Source: a virus | Strand: one strand, 5' to 3' | DNA length: 64,000 nt | Virus record (IMG/VR): IMGVR_UViG_3300017917_001342 | Span: 454,644 to 518,643 of that record | Part shown: piece after piece, positions 25,101-34,484 of the stretch | Numbering within the stretch: position 1 is the stretch's first letter | How the letters are laid out: each line of letters begins with the position of its first letter | Program-made: the position numbers and the translations under genes | Notes under the pieces: generated by a model | What the model saw: the letters and a program-made list of their open reading frames with translations, nothing else | Database searches by the model: none | Told to the model about the DNA's origin: nothing

Positions 25101-26954
25101 TGGACCTAGTATAGAAACTACGTTACTGTTGATAATAGAACTGTTACCAGTGACGATTAAGTTACCGGCAACACGCAGGTTACCAGCTATAAATGCAGCA
25201 CCTCCTACGTTAAGGTTGCCGCCAATTCCCACACCGCCTGTAACAGTCAATGCACCGCTTGCTGTACCATAGCTCTGTGCAGTGTTTGTAACGTTAACGA
25301 TACCGGATACATTTAAATCTGCTGTGACAACTGTGGTATTTGCAGTTATGATATTTGCACTTATTTGATTAAATGCATTGATGTTTTCAGAAGTTACGTT
25401 GAGATTTGCGTATATTTGATCGGCTATTACATCAGCAGATTGAATGGTAGTATTACTGACAATTTGTTGCGATACTATACCGGTAATTACGTTTACAGTG
25501 TTTGCAGTTATCTCAGTGTTGGTAATTACAGAATTTAACTGTGCAACACCGACAGATTTTATAGTAGATGCTTCTACAAATCCATTACTGCGAATATCGT
25601 TGCCTATTATTAAATCTGCGGCGGTCATAGTAGACAAACTGTCAACTGCCCCGCCTAGTATTCTACCGGCAGCATAGATCACAGTATTACTTGATAGAGA
25701 ATCTACATTTGCGTGAAAATGTACGGTTATTCTCTGAGTTGTGGTACTACCAGTTACTTCTAATGTGTTAAGCGTAGTGTCACTCAACACCTGTAGATTA
25801 TTTGACGTAATGGTATTATTAGTGTTTAAACTGTCTACACTAGTTAAACCAGTTGATTGTAGATTGGTAGCAACTACATTGGTATTGCTATTCAAACTTT
25901 GAACAGTGGTAGTTCCACTATTTTGCAGCGATGTAAATGTGCCAGCAGTACCGTTTATAGTAGTACCAACAATTGCGCCGTTGCTATTCAATGAATTTAC
26001 AGTAGCAACTCCGGCGGTATTAAAATCACCGCTATACAGCGTGTTAGTAAATGTGCCGTTGACTGCGTCTACATAGGTATTGCTTGTAAATGCGTTGACA
26101 ACTGCATTACCACTTACCTGCAGATTGGTAAATGTACCAGTGTTAAAATTGATTACATTGCCACTAATAGTGGTATTGCTTACAAGTGCGTTTACTGTTG
26201 CTGTTCCGCTGCTTTGTAAACTGTTAAATGTACCATCAGTGCCATTTATACTTGTGCCATTGATTGCACCATTACTCGCAAGCGCATTTACTGTTGCAGT
26301 ACCAGAAACATTTAACTGGCCAGCGTAGGCATCACTGGCAAATATACCAGTTAAACCGCTAACCGCAGTGTTGCTTGCTAACGAGTTGACAGTAGCAACA
26401 CCCGCAGTGTTGAGCTCAGCACTATAGATTGCAGTATTTGATACAAAATTGTTAACGGTTGCAGTGTTTGAAACAGTTAAGTCGTTGCCGATGATATTAA
26501 GTGCAGCAGCATAACCATTTACAATTAGATTCGCACCGTTGTCTAACACAAGGTTATTGCTGGTGTAATCCCAAAATAAGTGCGACGAATCGCCGGCAAA
26601 TGCGTTGCCAACACCGGCAAACTGTATAGTACCTTGAATACCAAAGCTTGGTGTATTTTTAGTAGCAGTGCTTTGAAATGTTCCGTCTGGAAATATTATA
26701 CCGCTTGAAGTTGCAGTATTGCTGATATGCACATTACCCCAAACATCTAATGGATAGACGATTTGAGATGTGCCTATGCCAATAGCTGTAAAATTACCTT
26801 GGTTTATTATTACGTTGCCTGGTAATCCGGATGCAGTTAGCAGTTGAAGGTCGCCGCCAGAATTGACTAAGCGAGGTCCGCCTTTGCCAAAGCTCAGGTC
26901 TCCAGAAACGCCACTCTGTCTAAAATCAAAAGTTGGGTTAGTTGGTAAAGTCAT
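22176..26954 (-). CDS. Giant repetitive tail-fibre-type structural protein
   Basis: A 1592-residue protein made mostly of short beta repeats. The recurring pattern is 'SNT-x-I/V ... SGTATVNALVSN' and '[18 protein letters not shown]', typical of phage fibre stems that trimerise as beta helices. A non-repeated insert (about residues 605-700) interrupts the repeats, and a globular C-terminal domain (about the last 100 residues) is probably the receptor-contact or tip part. It shares modules with the plus-strand fibre starting at 56824. A late-type promoter precedes it. There is no catalytic motif and no obvious S74 chaperone end. Confidence 0.85.
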   Translation of the reverse strand: MTLPTNPTFDFRQSGVSGDLSFGKGGPRLVNSGGDLQLLTASGLPGNVIINQGNFTAIGIGTSQIVYPLDVWGNVHISNTATSSGIIFPDGTFQSTATKNTPSFGIQGTIQFAGVGNAFAGDSSHLFWDYTSNNLVLDNGANLIVNGYAAALNIIGNDLTVSNTATVNNFVSNTAIYSAELNTAGVATVNSLASNTAVSGLTGIFASDAYAGQLNVSGTATVNALASNGAINGTSINGTDGTFNSLQSSGTATVNALVSNTTISGNVINFNTGTFTNLQVSGNAVVNAFTSNTYVDAVNGTFTNTLYSGDFNTAGVATVNSLNSNGAIVGTTINGTAGTFTSLQNSGTTTVQSLNSNTNVVATNLQSTGLTSVDSLNTNNTITSNNLQVLSDTTLNTLEVTGSTTTQRITVHFHANVDSLSSNTVIYAAGRILGGAVDSLSTMTAADLIIGNDIRSNGFVEASTIKSVGVAQLNSVITNTEITANTVNVITGIVSQQIVSNTTIQSADVIADQIYANLNVTSENINAFNQISANIITANTTVVTADLNVSGIVNVTNTAQSYGTASGALTVTGGVGIGGNLNVGGAAFIAGNLRVAGNLIVTGNSSIINSNVVSILGPTIIVGNESINNDPLTVNDGYDRGMIMNYYVIDDNNAFLGWQNSTGDLIYITNVQPNSSNVYNPFEAIAGYVYGRAHFGSQYLSNTTVSTNTTTGALIVAGGVGIGDSLNTGGQISSLDGIRAVNDIQSNGIRSNSFVSAAGTITGNNIQSNTAISATNMSATNTITGLLLAANDSVTSNNITALNYITGNVLVGNISVFSPVVNASDRIIANAIISNSFVQASVLNATQGNFSQTVSNYTYTHLGTQTGYLDSNTYVNADSISARSDITANRIFSNSTIQAATVILGDSIYSNVDMKTGSLNATGIVIVDTFSSNSTVRAASFVYANGYYSNNFVQADSYVLGNKLTSNTTIQANGTLWAGEIYSNSFIQSTGQIVAQNLYSNIAIQANDKIVGDSLRSNTFIQANGTITGQRLVSNGDIQSSGTLQANYVVANIGFTANNITVGGSSQFNVLVSNTSITAGTYIIANVAIGIGTATYNYPLDVYGNIHIGNSNTASGIIFPDGSFQTTSATSTLSYGIPGTVQFAGAANSFSGNGDNLFWDNNATRLTVNELKVIGHTSVNSLSSNTNVVATNIQSVGRASVSSLASNGTVTGTHAGFTSIQSSTTTLTDVLISNVYGLFGQNVTVNSTNPSISTTTGALVVGGGIGIGGNIVTGGSVNYFAGRVGIGTNNPATQLEVMGGAILADGPGTGLYVSNVASFRGSINNDTGAYLDITGGLSGYTAFTGSIGINTTTPNSNLDVRGGVGVTGASNFNSSLSVGSLISNGAISGTAFTVTSLQSSGTATVNALVSNVYGQFGQNVTVNSTNASTNTATGALVVGGGIGLGGDVNAGGNIAVAGHANVSALTSRGTVTVEKLNSNSTVSGNTWVLDGNSYTSSSTFQQVVDSWPATEYRTAHYFIQITDQTNSTYQSGQVMLIHDGTDVYITEYNYIYTSGSLGEFDADIVGGVVELIFTPANSGTMVIKTVRTTIDL

Positions 26955-26987
26955 TATGTTTCCGGCCGGTGTAAATACCTACGACGA

Positions 26988-26995
26988 TATTTAGT
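26988..26995 (-). promoter_or_regulatory. Putative T4-type late promoter
   Basis: ACTAAATA on the minus strand, 33 bases before the ATG of the 1592-residue fibre gene. TAAATA pairs with a downstream TATTTA (26972-26977), a weak stem. Confidence 0.55.
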
Positions 26996-27023
26996 TGAAC
27001 CTGTTTTTGTAAAACCGGGTTGG

Positions 27024-29042
27024 TCAATTGTAATCTAATACGATTTTAAATTCTCCAGAGGTACTAGACCCTGGATTTATAAATGCTTTGACACTGGTTG
27101 TAGATAATACTGGATATGACAATGTTGTTGTGTATAGACCCACTGTTGTTGGATCAATTAATGCACCGTCCATTAATAAACCATGCACAGTGTCAGTGCC
27201 AATTTCAATGTTGCTGCTGTTGTCGTTGAATGCCTGTATGATTTCGATGTTTAATCTAGTCAAAGTTTTAGTCGGCGCTAGTATACCAACTGTAACAGGA
27301 CTAGTACTGAGATAACTGCCGGTTGCAGTAAAACTATTCACTAGTGTTGTATCACCAGATGTAGTGTTGCCAACGTTTTGACCATTCTGACTTAGCCCTA
27401 GTTGCATCCATACAGTCGGACCGGTATCAACTGCTACATATGCTTGGTTGTGACCAGCACCGTCGTTATAAACAAACGCAATAGCACCTCGTGTGGGTGT
27501 TAGTGCATTTCTAGCTGCAATATCTTGTACAAAGTATCCAAACGCAACACCAGTTGGACCTGTTGGACCTGTTAATTGGCTTAGACTTGATATTGACCAT
27601 GCGATAAGGTCAACCTGATCACCTGCAACAGACGGTGCATTTAATGTAACAGTTATACCATCATCTGCTGTGTACTCAGTTGGCGGTAATTTGAGTCCAT
27701 TTACATACACATCTATATATGGTGCTGTATATAGAGCATTGAATATAGTCTGGCCGCTTGTAGCGGTGTAGTTATATTCTTGGTATGCACCAACTGCGGC
27801 CGGACCAGTTGGACCTGTTACATCGCTGGCAGCACCAGTTGGACCTATAAAACCCTGTGGACCAGTAGGACCAGTTACTACGCTGTCTGCGCCAGTCGGG
27901 CCAATAGGACCAGTAGGACCGCCTAACGGACCAGTGGGACCTGTAGCACCTACTCCTGTTGCTCCCGTAGCACCAGTTGGTCCAGTAGGACCTGCTGCAC
28001 CACCTACGCCTAGACGTTGCCAATTTGCATTACCAAGTGTAGGGTTAATACAAATGTATGCAGTGTTTGTGCCGATGTCTATCCAAAGACTACCGTAACT
28101 GTAACCAAATGCTTCATCATCGTAGATAGTAGGCGGTACTACACTGGTAAAATTGTTTAGAGGTCCTGATAAACTGCCTTGTGATAATTTTACTGCGCTG
28201 GTATTGTTTATTTTTATAAACAATGGCATAGCAAAATTATTTGGTTTAACTGCGGTTAGTTTTCCCGGTACAGTGGTACTTAGATATAGGACATCACCTG
28301 GATTACCAGGCAGTGTAGGTAAATCATAAAGTACTTTGCCTTTTGGTTCCCAGCTAAAGTAATCATATCCAGGAATGCCTAATTGTCTTACAGTACCAAT
28401 TACATTAACAGTTGAAATGTCATCAGCAATTGCCAGCGCATAGGTGCCATCAGATTTAAGATAGATCTGATCGCCTATATCAAATCCATTGCTGGGTTGT
28501 AAAACAGTTAACAGATTCTGTTTAATGTTTCTAGCATTGAATTTGCTAATAACATCTTCTAAAAATCCCGGATAGGGTTGAAGAAAACTGTTGTATAAGG
28601 TTAGTGTATGGAATACTGGAATGCCATCTTCGTCTAACGCAAAAATAAAACCAGGCTCACCTGTTGCTGCAACACCGTCTGGAGCAGAAAACTGCTCATA
28701 TCTTCCGGTATCTTCTATTGTACAAACCAGTGTTGTGCTGTTAGTTAATAGTGGGTCTATTGCAATGATCTGGCAGCATTTACCAGTGGATGCTTCCGCA
28801 TACCACATGCCTACTTTGATATCTAATGCATTATAAACATAGAGTTGTTCGGTACTGAAACTGCTGTGGTTTTGTTGAGTTACAGCAGCAGTCATAATAA
28901 AACGATATGGTTGCGGTGCTGGCCCGCCAGCCCACCATTGATCTTCTCCGTATATAGGACCTTCGTCTACAGGCCAATACCCATCAGGTACAATACTGAT
29001 ATTGTCTACATATAACGTAATGATAGGAAGTATAGATGCCAT
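27024..29042 (-). CDS. Structural protein with collagen-like centre
   Basis: A 672-residue protein. Residues 1-345 look like a globular beta-rich virion domain, about 346-425 consist of Gly-X-Y triplets ([13 protein letters not shown] type), and the rest is a beta-rich C-terminal domain. It is probably a tail or baseplate-attached fibre or appendage. AGGA lies eight bases before the ATG. It sits 13 bases after the collagen-containing gene 29056-30120 and before the 1592-residue fibre, forming one structural cluster. Confidence 0.8.
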   Translation of the reverse strand: MASILPIITLYVDNISIVPDGYWPVDEGPIYGEDQWWAGGPAPQPYRFIMTAAVTQQNHSSFSTEQLYVYNALDIKVGMWYAEASTGKCCQIIAIDPLLTNSTTLVCTIEDTGRYEQFSAPDGVAATGEPGFIFALDEDGIPVFHTLTLYNSFLQPYPGFLEDVISKFNARNIKQNLLTVLQPSNGFDIGDQIYLKSDGTYALAIADDISTVNVIGTVRQLGIPGYDYFSWEPKGKVLYDLPTLPGNPGDVLYLSTTVPGKLTAVKPNNFAMPLFIKINNTSAVKLSQGSLSGPLNNFTSVVPPTIYDDEAFGYSYGSLWIDIGTNTAYICINPTLGNANWQRLGVGGAAGPTGPTGATGATGVGATGPTGPLGGPTGPIGPTGADSVVTGPTGPQGFIGPTGAASDVTGPTGPAAVGAYQEYNYTATSGQTIFNALYTAPYIDVYVNGLKLPPTEYTADDGITVTLNAPSVAGDQVDLIAWSISSLSQLTGPTGPTGVAFGYFVQDIAARNALTPTRGAIAFVYNDGAGHNQAYVAVDTGPTVWMQLGLSQNGQNVGNTTSGDTTLVNSFTATGSYLSTSPVTVGILAPTKTLTRLNIEIIQAFNDNSSNIEIGTDTVHGLLMDGALIDPTTVGLYTTTLSYPVLSTTSVKAFINPGSSTSGEFKIVLDYN

Positions 29043-29055
29043 CAGTTAAATCCTA

Positions 29056-30120
29056 TCATGCTGTGAATATCAGCGTCACCCAGAGATATCCATTGCCGGA
29101 TGCAGGTACACCTGTATTACCAGGTGACAATGCATATAAACTTGTACTGTTAACAGTAGTACTCAGCGCAGAATAGCTACCAGTTGTAGCACCAGATGGT
29201 ATTGTTTGTCTAAATGCTCCGGCTGGTAATACACCCGGCCCGCCTTGACAAGATATCATAACAGGATAGAGATTTCTGTTGTGATTTACAGTGATCTGTG
29301 TATCGCCCAGTCTTGTGATTTGACCTAATGTGATATTTGTTAAATTGTCAACATAGTCAGATGGCAATATTACACCGTCTGCAAACAGCAATCTGAAATT
29401 GATAAGCGATGTTGCAGCAGGGCCTGTTGCACCAGTTGGTCCTACAACACTAGAACCAGTTGCACCAGTTGGACCTGTAATTGTGCTAGCTGCACCAGTT
29501 GGGCCTTGATCTCCCTGTGGTCCTGTAGCACCTTGATCACCTTGACTACCAGTAGGACCAGTTGGACCGCCTAAAGGACCAGTAGGACCAGTTACAGTAC
29601 TATCTGCACCTTGAGGACCAGTTACGCCAGTAGGACCAGTTGGACCTAACGGACCAGGTGGGCCCATTGCACCACCGCCGCTACCACCGGATGGTAATGG
29701 ATTGCTAGGAGCAATTGCGCCATAATTTAAAAGTATTTGAAGAACTTCGCCTACTAGATAGGAATTACTTGGTGGTGGCACCAAATAGGTTCTGTCAATT
29801 TTTGCACGAACCCAAACATAGTTGCCAGAGAAACTATATGCATAGTTACCTGTATCACCAGTTTGTCCTGTGGGATATGCAGGGTCTAGTGGATATTGTA
29901 CATATGGTGCAGTTGTACCAATTGGTATATCAAACCAGTCGAGTTCACCCGGGTCTCTAGCTAGACTGCCCTGAATGTATATACGACCAGTAAAATTGCT
30001 AAGCGATATACTAACGGTATGATTGTTACCGATAGTGTTATTGTAGCCAGCGCCTTTTTGTTTCTGGCCTGTTACATTGATTTGTTCGTTGGTAGTTGAT
30101 AAAAGAATTACACTGATCAT
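29056..30120 (-). CDS. Structural protein with collagen-like repeats
   Basis: A 354-residue protein. A beta-rich N-terminal domain (1-145) is followed by Gly-Pro-Thr/Gly-Ala-Thr triplets (about 152-240) and a C-terminal beta domain. It is a probable virion appendage in the same cluster as the two downstream fibre genes. Its promoter and ribosome-binding region lie in an imperfect hairpin (30124-30152). Confidence 0.78.
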   Translation of the reverse strand: MISVILLSTTNEQINVTGQKQKGAGYNNTIGNNHTVSISLSNFTGRIYIQGSLARDPGELDWFDIPIGTTAPYVQYPLDPAYPTGQTGDTGNYAYSFSGNYVWVRAKIDRTYLVPPPSNSYLVGEVLQILLNYGAIAPSNPLPSGGSGGGAMGPPGPLGPTGPTGVTGPQGADSTVTGPTGPLGGPTGPTGSQGDQGATGPQGDQGPTGAASTITGPTGATGSSVVGPTGATGPAATSLINFRLLFADGVILPSDYVDNLTNITLGQITRLGDTQITVNHNRNLYPVMISCQGGPGVLPAGAFRQTIPSGATTGSYSALSTTVNSTSLYALSPGNTGVPASGNGYLWVTLIFTA

Positions 30121-30123
30121 GAT

Positions 30124-30152
30124 GCCGCCTAATACTTGAATTATTTAGCGGC
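30124..30152 (-). promoter_or_regulatory. Late-type promoter in a ribosome-site hairpin
   Basis: On the minus strand GCTAAATA (30142-30149) lies in the arm GCCGCTAAATA (30142-30152). It pairs with TATTAGGCGGC (30124-30134) apart from two single-base bulges. The distal arm contains the AGG of the ribosome site and ends three bases before the ATG at 30120. Confidence 0.58.
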
Positions 30153-30158
30153 AGCGCA

Positions 30159-30341
30159 TTACTCTAATTCTGCAAGTTCCACTATAACCGAAGAGTCGTT
30201 CAATACTTCGTCTACAAGAGCTGGAACCGTGGCAAGCAACAGTGCTTTTTGCTCATCGCTTAAGACACTGTTGTTACCACTGTGATCTTTTACTAATTTA
30301 CTGAGTTTTAAAACTACAATTTCTTCAACAAGTTTGGCCAT
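30159..30341 (-). CDS. Small helical hypothetical protein
   Basis: A protein of 60 residues from the ATG at 30341, with AAGG seven bases upstream; the GTG at 30350 would overlap that site. It is helical and rich in Leu/Val with a basic start. The function is unknown. A late-type promoter lies 30 bases upstream. Confidence 0.55.
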   Translation of the reverse strand: MAKLVEEIVVLKLSKLVKDHSGNNSVLSDEQKALLLATVPALVDEVLNDSSVIVELAELE

Positions 30342-30371
30342 TTTAAACACCTTATGTTAGGCAATACTTGA

Positions 30372-30379
30372 TATTTATT
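30372..30379 (-). promoter_or_regulatory. Putative T4-type late promoter
   Basis: AATAAATA on the minus strand, about 30 bases before the ATG of the 60-residue gene at 30341 and after the ClpA operon ends at 30394. Confidence 0.5.
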
Positions 30380-30393
30380 AAATTAGTAGTTAA

Positions 30394-30726
30394 TTATACA
30401 CGAGGTTTTGGTTTTCTACCACGTTTGCGGCCAGTTGATCTGTTACTGCCATCTGCATTTATGTTGTAGACTTCTGCGTATCTGTCTAAACTCATGCCTT
30501 CTATACTGGTAATTAGATCCATTGATATTTTTATTGCTGCTGAGGTATACGGGTCCCTCAGCAGCAAAATGTATCCATCTACAGCACCGTCGATTTTATC
30601 TATTACCATATCTCGATAATGATGAGTGACTGTTCCATATTTAGAATGCTGTGGTATTTTTGCTGTAACCACAGTGTCTTCAACTAATACTCCTGATAGA
30701 ATCAATCGTTCTATAACTGCTGTCAT
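30394..30726 (-). CDS. Hypothetical protein with basic tail
   Basis: A 110-residue protein. It overlaps the ClpA-like gene by four bases. A small beta-rich body (VLVEDTVVTAKI, GAVDGYILLLRD) is followed by a basic end, STGRKRGRKPKPRV, that resembles an AT-hook (RGRKP). DNA binding is therefore possible; family unknown. Confidence 0.65.
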   Translation of the reverse strand: MTAVIERLILSGVLVEDTVVTAKIPQHSKYGTVTHHYRDMVIDKIDGAVDGYILLLRDPYTSAAIKISMDLITSIEGMSLDRYAEVYNINADGSNRSTGRKRGRKPKPRV

Positions 30727-33017
30727 TCATTGACCTCAGTAATACTGGTAGAATCTAACAATAGCAATTCTGTTTCATTAGTGAATTCCGGATTGCTAAG
30801 ATAGTCAAAAACCAACTGCGAATCCTTTACAGTGATCATCACTGCACCACCGTTTTTCAATTTACCAAACAGTATTTCTTTACTGATAGGCTTTTTAACA
30901 TTTTCTGCAATGACTCTCGACAGCGGTCTAGCACCCATCTTTTTGTCAAAGCCCTTGTCAATAAGCCACTGTTTAGCAGCAGGATCACAAATTATGTTAA
31001 CATTCTTTTTAGCAGACAGTTCATTCATTTGATTGATAAACTTGTCAACAATGTGTTCCATATTTTCTTTAGCAAGGCTACCAAACCGTACTATTGCATC
31101 AAGACGGTTACGGAATTCGGGAGTAAAGTATCTATTGATTGCTTGAGTATCTTCGTCTCTCAACGCATTCTCACTACCAAACCCGATACGGTCTTTTTCC
31201 ATATCTGCTGCACCTAGGTTACTGGTAAAGATAACAATTGCATTTCTTGCACTTGCACTCTTACCTTGACTACCTGTCACAGTACCGCTATCCATCATAG
31301 CAAGGAACACGTTATAAACATCGGGGTGTGCTTTTTCGATTTCATCAAACAGCAACACACAATGCGGATGTGTTTCTAATTCATTGATAAGAAGACCGCC
31401 ACCTGCTCCACCGTCGCTGTATCCTACATAACCCGGAGGGCTACCTAGGAATTTACTGACAGTGTGTCGTTCTTGGAATTCGCTCATATCAAATTTAGTA
31501 AAGTGAATTCCCAGACTCTTTGCCAATTGTTTAGCAACTTCTGTTTTACCTACACCACTTGGCCCACTAAACAGGAAACTACCTATAGTTTTGTCATTTT
31601 CACGTAGACCGCTACGGCTCATGTAGATTGCATCAGTTACACGATTAATTGCTTCGTCTTGTCCGAAGATCACTGTTTTAAGATCAGACTCTAAACGTTC
31701 TAGACGATCTGCTTCTTTACTCTTAACTGAAGTCACTGGCACTTTGGCAACACGGCTTACTTCTGCTTCGATTTCAGTTTTAGTAATAGTTTTAATACGT
31801 AGTTCTTCTGGGCGTATTTTTTGCCATGCTGCTGCACTGTCAATTACATCAATTGCTTTGTCTGGCAAAAATTTATCATGCATATGACGGCTAGTAAGTT
31901 CAACTGCTGCATCCAGTGCCGCGGTTTCATATTGCACGCCATGGAATTCTTCGTAGTATTTGGCAATACCTCTGAGAATACGCTTGCTGTCCTCGATGCT
32001 GGGTTCAAAAATATCAAGTTTTTGGAAACGTCGTACCATTGCACGGTCTTTTTCAAAATGCTTGCGATATTCTTCAGCAGTTGTACTACCTATGCAGCGA
32101 ATGTCGCCTCGACTCAGAGCCGGTTTAAGCATGTTGGCAGCATCCATACTGCCTGAACCACCGCCACTGCTACCTGCACCCATGATCATATGTATTTCAT
32201 CAATGAACATAATGTGTTCAGGTAGTGCTGTAAACGCAGCAATGATATGCTTCATGCGTTCTTCAAAGTCACCGCGGAATTTTGTACCTGCTACTAGGCT
32301 TGCAATATCTAGATTCCAAATTGTGCAGTTAGCAAGACTTTCTGGTACATCGCCTTCAACAATGCGTTTTGCAAGACCTTCGACAATAACAGTTTTACCA
32401 ACACCAGGGTCACCTGTCATAATGACATTGTGTTTGTTGCGTCTTGCAAGTATTTGACAGATTTGTTCAACTTCGCGTTCACGTCCGATCAATGGGTCAA
32501 TACGACCCGCTTCGGCTTTTGAATTAAGATTGATACAATATGTCTGCAATATTTCTATAGCAGAATTTTCATCCATTGTTGATTGTTCTTCTGCTGCAAC
32601 CTGATTTATCTGTGCAACTATTTTGTCTTTTGATGCAGAGTGCTGTTGAATGATCCAACTTGCAGGACTATCTTGAATGCCATACAGTGCAAGGTAGATG
32701 TCTTCTGGACCAATTTCTTTTCTGCCACTAAACATGCTGTGTGTTTTGGCTTTTTTAATAACCTGTGCAAGCAATGTAGTGTGTCTTGGTTGATATGAAC
32801 CCTGTTTAACAATTACATGATTGCGATCATCGTTTAACCAATCGCTAGTATCTTTGATCATTGCATCAAGATCGCCGCCTGTGCGTTTGATTAGTTTTTG
32901 AATAATACCATTTTCAAGCAGTCCAGCCAATAGATGTTCAAGAGTCACTAATTCGTGATTCATGCTTGCAGCCAATTGGTATGCACGTTGAATAGTCTGT
33001 TCGAAGCTGTTTTCCAT
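30723..33017 (-). CDS. clpA: ClpA-like AAA+ unfoldase
   Basis: A 764-residue protein, the length of E. coli ClpA. An N-terminal Clp repeat domain (1-140) is followed by two AAA modules. The first has GDPGVGKT (202-209) and FIDEIH (271-276); the second has GPSGVGKT (485-492) and LFDEIEKAH (556-564). An IGF tripeptide (611-613) lies where ClpA has its IGL loop for docking to ClpP, so it may recruit host ClpP, as no clpP is seen here. It unfolds proteins for degradation. It is cotranscribed with peptide deformylase and DnaJ, whose genes precede it with overlapping ends. Confidence 0.92.
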   Translation of the reverse strand: MENSFEQTIQRAYQLAASMNHELVTLEHLLAGLLENGIIQKLIKRTGGDLDAMIKDTSDWLNDDRNHVIVKQGSYQPRHTTLLAQVIKKAKTHSMFSGRKEIGPEDIYLALYGIQDSPASWIIQQHSASKDKIVAQINQVAAEEQSTMDENSAIEILQTYCINLNSKAEAGRIDPLIGREREVEQICQILARRNKHNVIMTGDPGVGKTVIVEGLAKRIVEGDVPESLANCTIWNLDIASLVAGTKFRGDFEERMKHIIAAFTALPEHIMFIDEIHMIMGAGSSGGGSGSMDAANMLKPALSRGDIRCIGSTTAEEYRKHFEKDRAMVRRFQKLDIFEPSIEDSKRILRGIAKYYEEFHGVQYETAALDAAVELTSRHMHDKFLPDKAIDVIDSAAAWQKIRPEELRIKTITKTEIEAEVSRVAKVPVTSVKSKEADRLERLESDLKTVIFGQDEAINRVTDAIYMSRSGLRENDKTIGSFLFSGPSGVGKTEVAKQLAKSLGIHFTKFDMSEFQERHTVSKFLGSPPGYVGYSDGGAGGGLLINELETHPHCVLLFDEIEKAHPDVYNVFLAMMDSGTVTGSQGKSASARNAIVIFTSNLGAADMEKDRIGFGSENALRDEDTQAINRYFTPEFRNRLDAIVRFGSLAKENMEHIVDKFINQMNELSAKKNVNIICDPAAKQWLIDKGFDKKMGARPLSRVIAENVKKPISKEILFGKLKNGGAVMITVKDSQLVFDYLSNPEFTNETELLLLDSTSITEVNE

Positions 33018-33532
33018 TAGCGTCCCTTTGTCAAAATAGCTTTAAGCCTAGCGTTCTTAGCGGCTTTTTTCTTTGCTAGCATAAGCTTAACTGGTCCTAC
33101 ACGATCGTCAATCAGTATTCCTTGCAAATGGTCAAATTCGTGCAAGAATATTCTTGCCCACCATTCATCAAAGTCAGTTACCTGTTGATTACCGTGTTCA
33201 TCTCGATACATGGCTTTGATACGTTTGCTACGTGGTATATCTAACACAAGCCCTGGTATGCTCAAACAGCCTTCTGGTTGTACAGACATTTCGTCGCTGG
33301 CTTCTATTACCACAGGATTAATAAAAACGTAGTCTTGTCCTTCGAGACTGATTACAAACAAACTGAGATCACTACCAACCTGCGGTGCAGCTAAACCAAC
33401 TCCGCCATGTTTTTTAAGTGTATCAAACATGTCGCGAATCAGTGTTTGATGATTGACAATATCTTCCGGTTCAATGACAGTGGTCTTTTGCCTAAGTATG
33501 GCATTTGGTTTTTTAACGATATCTAATATCAT
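33017..33532 (-). CDS. def: Peptide deformylase
   Basis: A 171-residue enzyme, full length. It removes the formyl group from nascent proteins. GVGLAAPQ (44-51), EGCLS (87-91) and HEFDH (131-135) are the three family motifs, with Cys89 and two His residues binding the metal. Marine phages often carry def. It is placed between dnaJ (4-base overlap) and clpA (1-base overlap), making a protein maturation and quality-control operon. Confidence 0.95.
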   Translation of the reverse strand: MILDIVKKPNAILRQKTTVIEPEDIVNHQTLIRDMFDTLKKHGGVGLAAPQVGSDLSLFVISLEGQDYVFINPVVIEASDEMSVQPEGCLSIPGLVLDIPRSKRIKAMYRDEHGNQQVTDFDEWWARIFLHEFDHLQGILIDDRVGPVKLMLAKKKAAKNARLKAILTKGR

Positions 33533-34401
33533 AAAGTTGGTTCGCCTCTTTGTTGTGCTATTGTTTTGATTTGCTCAAACTGTTCAACATTTAAATCTTT
33601 TGGTATACTGATGTTAACAGTGATAAACAAATCACCGCGTTGTCTTGCATTGTTGTGTACAGGCATACCGTTTCCGGCTACTCGTAAAATTGCACCAGTC
33701 TGTGTGCCTGCCGGAATGTTAATAGACAGATGTGTACCATCTATAGCTGTTAGCTCACGCTTTGTTCCAACTATTGCAGATAGTGCATCTAACTTCAATG
33801 CCATGTGCAGATGCGGTCCATCTCTCCTAAAAACAGGATGATCGTTGATACTCACTGTTACAAACAAATCACCTGGTGGTAAATTGTTGATAGACTTGTC
33901 ACCGTAACCTTGATAGCGCAATCGTGTACCATGTTGCACACCTGCTGGTATGTTGACAACTATGTTTCTAGATTGGCCATTTACTTCAAAGTTTATCGGT
34001 AAACTTTTACCTGCAAATGCTTCTTCTAATGTGATATTCAGAGTAAATTGATAGTCTTTGTTTTTTACAGGATGTTGTTGTCTAAATGCCTGTCCAAAGA
34101 ACTGATTGATCATGTCGTCAAATGGGTTACCATGACCAAAATCAAATGTAAACCCACCTGGTCCAAACGGCGATCCGCCATTCATATTACCAAACTTGCG
34201 CTGTTGGTCATATTGAGCACGTTTTTGCGGGTCGCTTAATATATCATTGGCTTCGTTTATTTGTTTAAACTTAGCTTCAGCATCGGGATTATCTTTGTTG
34301 AGATCCGGATGCCATTTTTTTGCGAGATTGCGATACGCAGTTTTTATTTCATCCTGCGACGCAGAGTCTGATAATCCTAAAGTACTATAATGGTCTGTCA
34401 T
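33529..34401 (-). CDS. DnaJ/CbpA-like co-chaperone
   Basis: A 290-residue type II J-protein. The J domain (1-70) has HPD within KKWHPDLNK. A Gly/Phe-rich linker (about 74-102) leads to a DnaJ C-terminal beta domain without the four CxxCxGxG zinc repeats. J-proteins stimulate host DnaK ATPase and hand over clients; phages also use them in replication or assembly. It heads the def-clpA operon on the minus strand and is divergent from the membrane protein at 34485. Confidence 0.92.
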   Translation of the reverse strand: MTDHYSTLGLSDSASQDEIKTAYRNLAKKWHPDLNKDNPDAEAKFKQINEANDILSDPQKRAQYDQQRKFGNMNGGSPFGPGGFTFDFGHGNPFDDMINQFFGQAFRQQHPVKNKDYQFTLNITLEEAFAGKSLPINFEVNGQSRNIVVNIPAGVQHGTRLRYQGYGDKSINNLPPGDLFVTVSINDHPVFRRDGPHLHMALKLDALSAIVGTKRELTAIDGTHLSINIPAGTQTGAILRVAGNGMPVHNNARQRGDLFITVNISIPKDLNVEQFEQIKTIAQQRGEPTL

Positions 34402-34448
34402 ATCATAAGTTTATAAATTTTCTAACGTTTGTCAAGGTATTAGATTTC

Positions 34449-34456
34449 TATAAATA
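34449..34456 (+). promoter_or_regulatory. Putative T4-type late promoter
   Basis: A perfect TATAAATA, 28 bases before the preferred GTG at 34485, in the gap between the divergent dnaJ-like gene and this gene. Confidence 0.6.
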
Positions 34457-34484
34457 TTGCGACTTGCGAAAAAAGGTGCATAAA

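Noticed and set aside
34320-34484. N-terminal extension of the membrane protein to 34320
   Set aside because: It would overlap the dnaJ-like gene and contain the TATAAATA promoter; the GTG at 34485 has a ribosome site.
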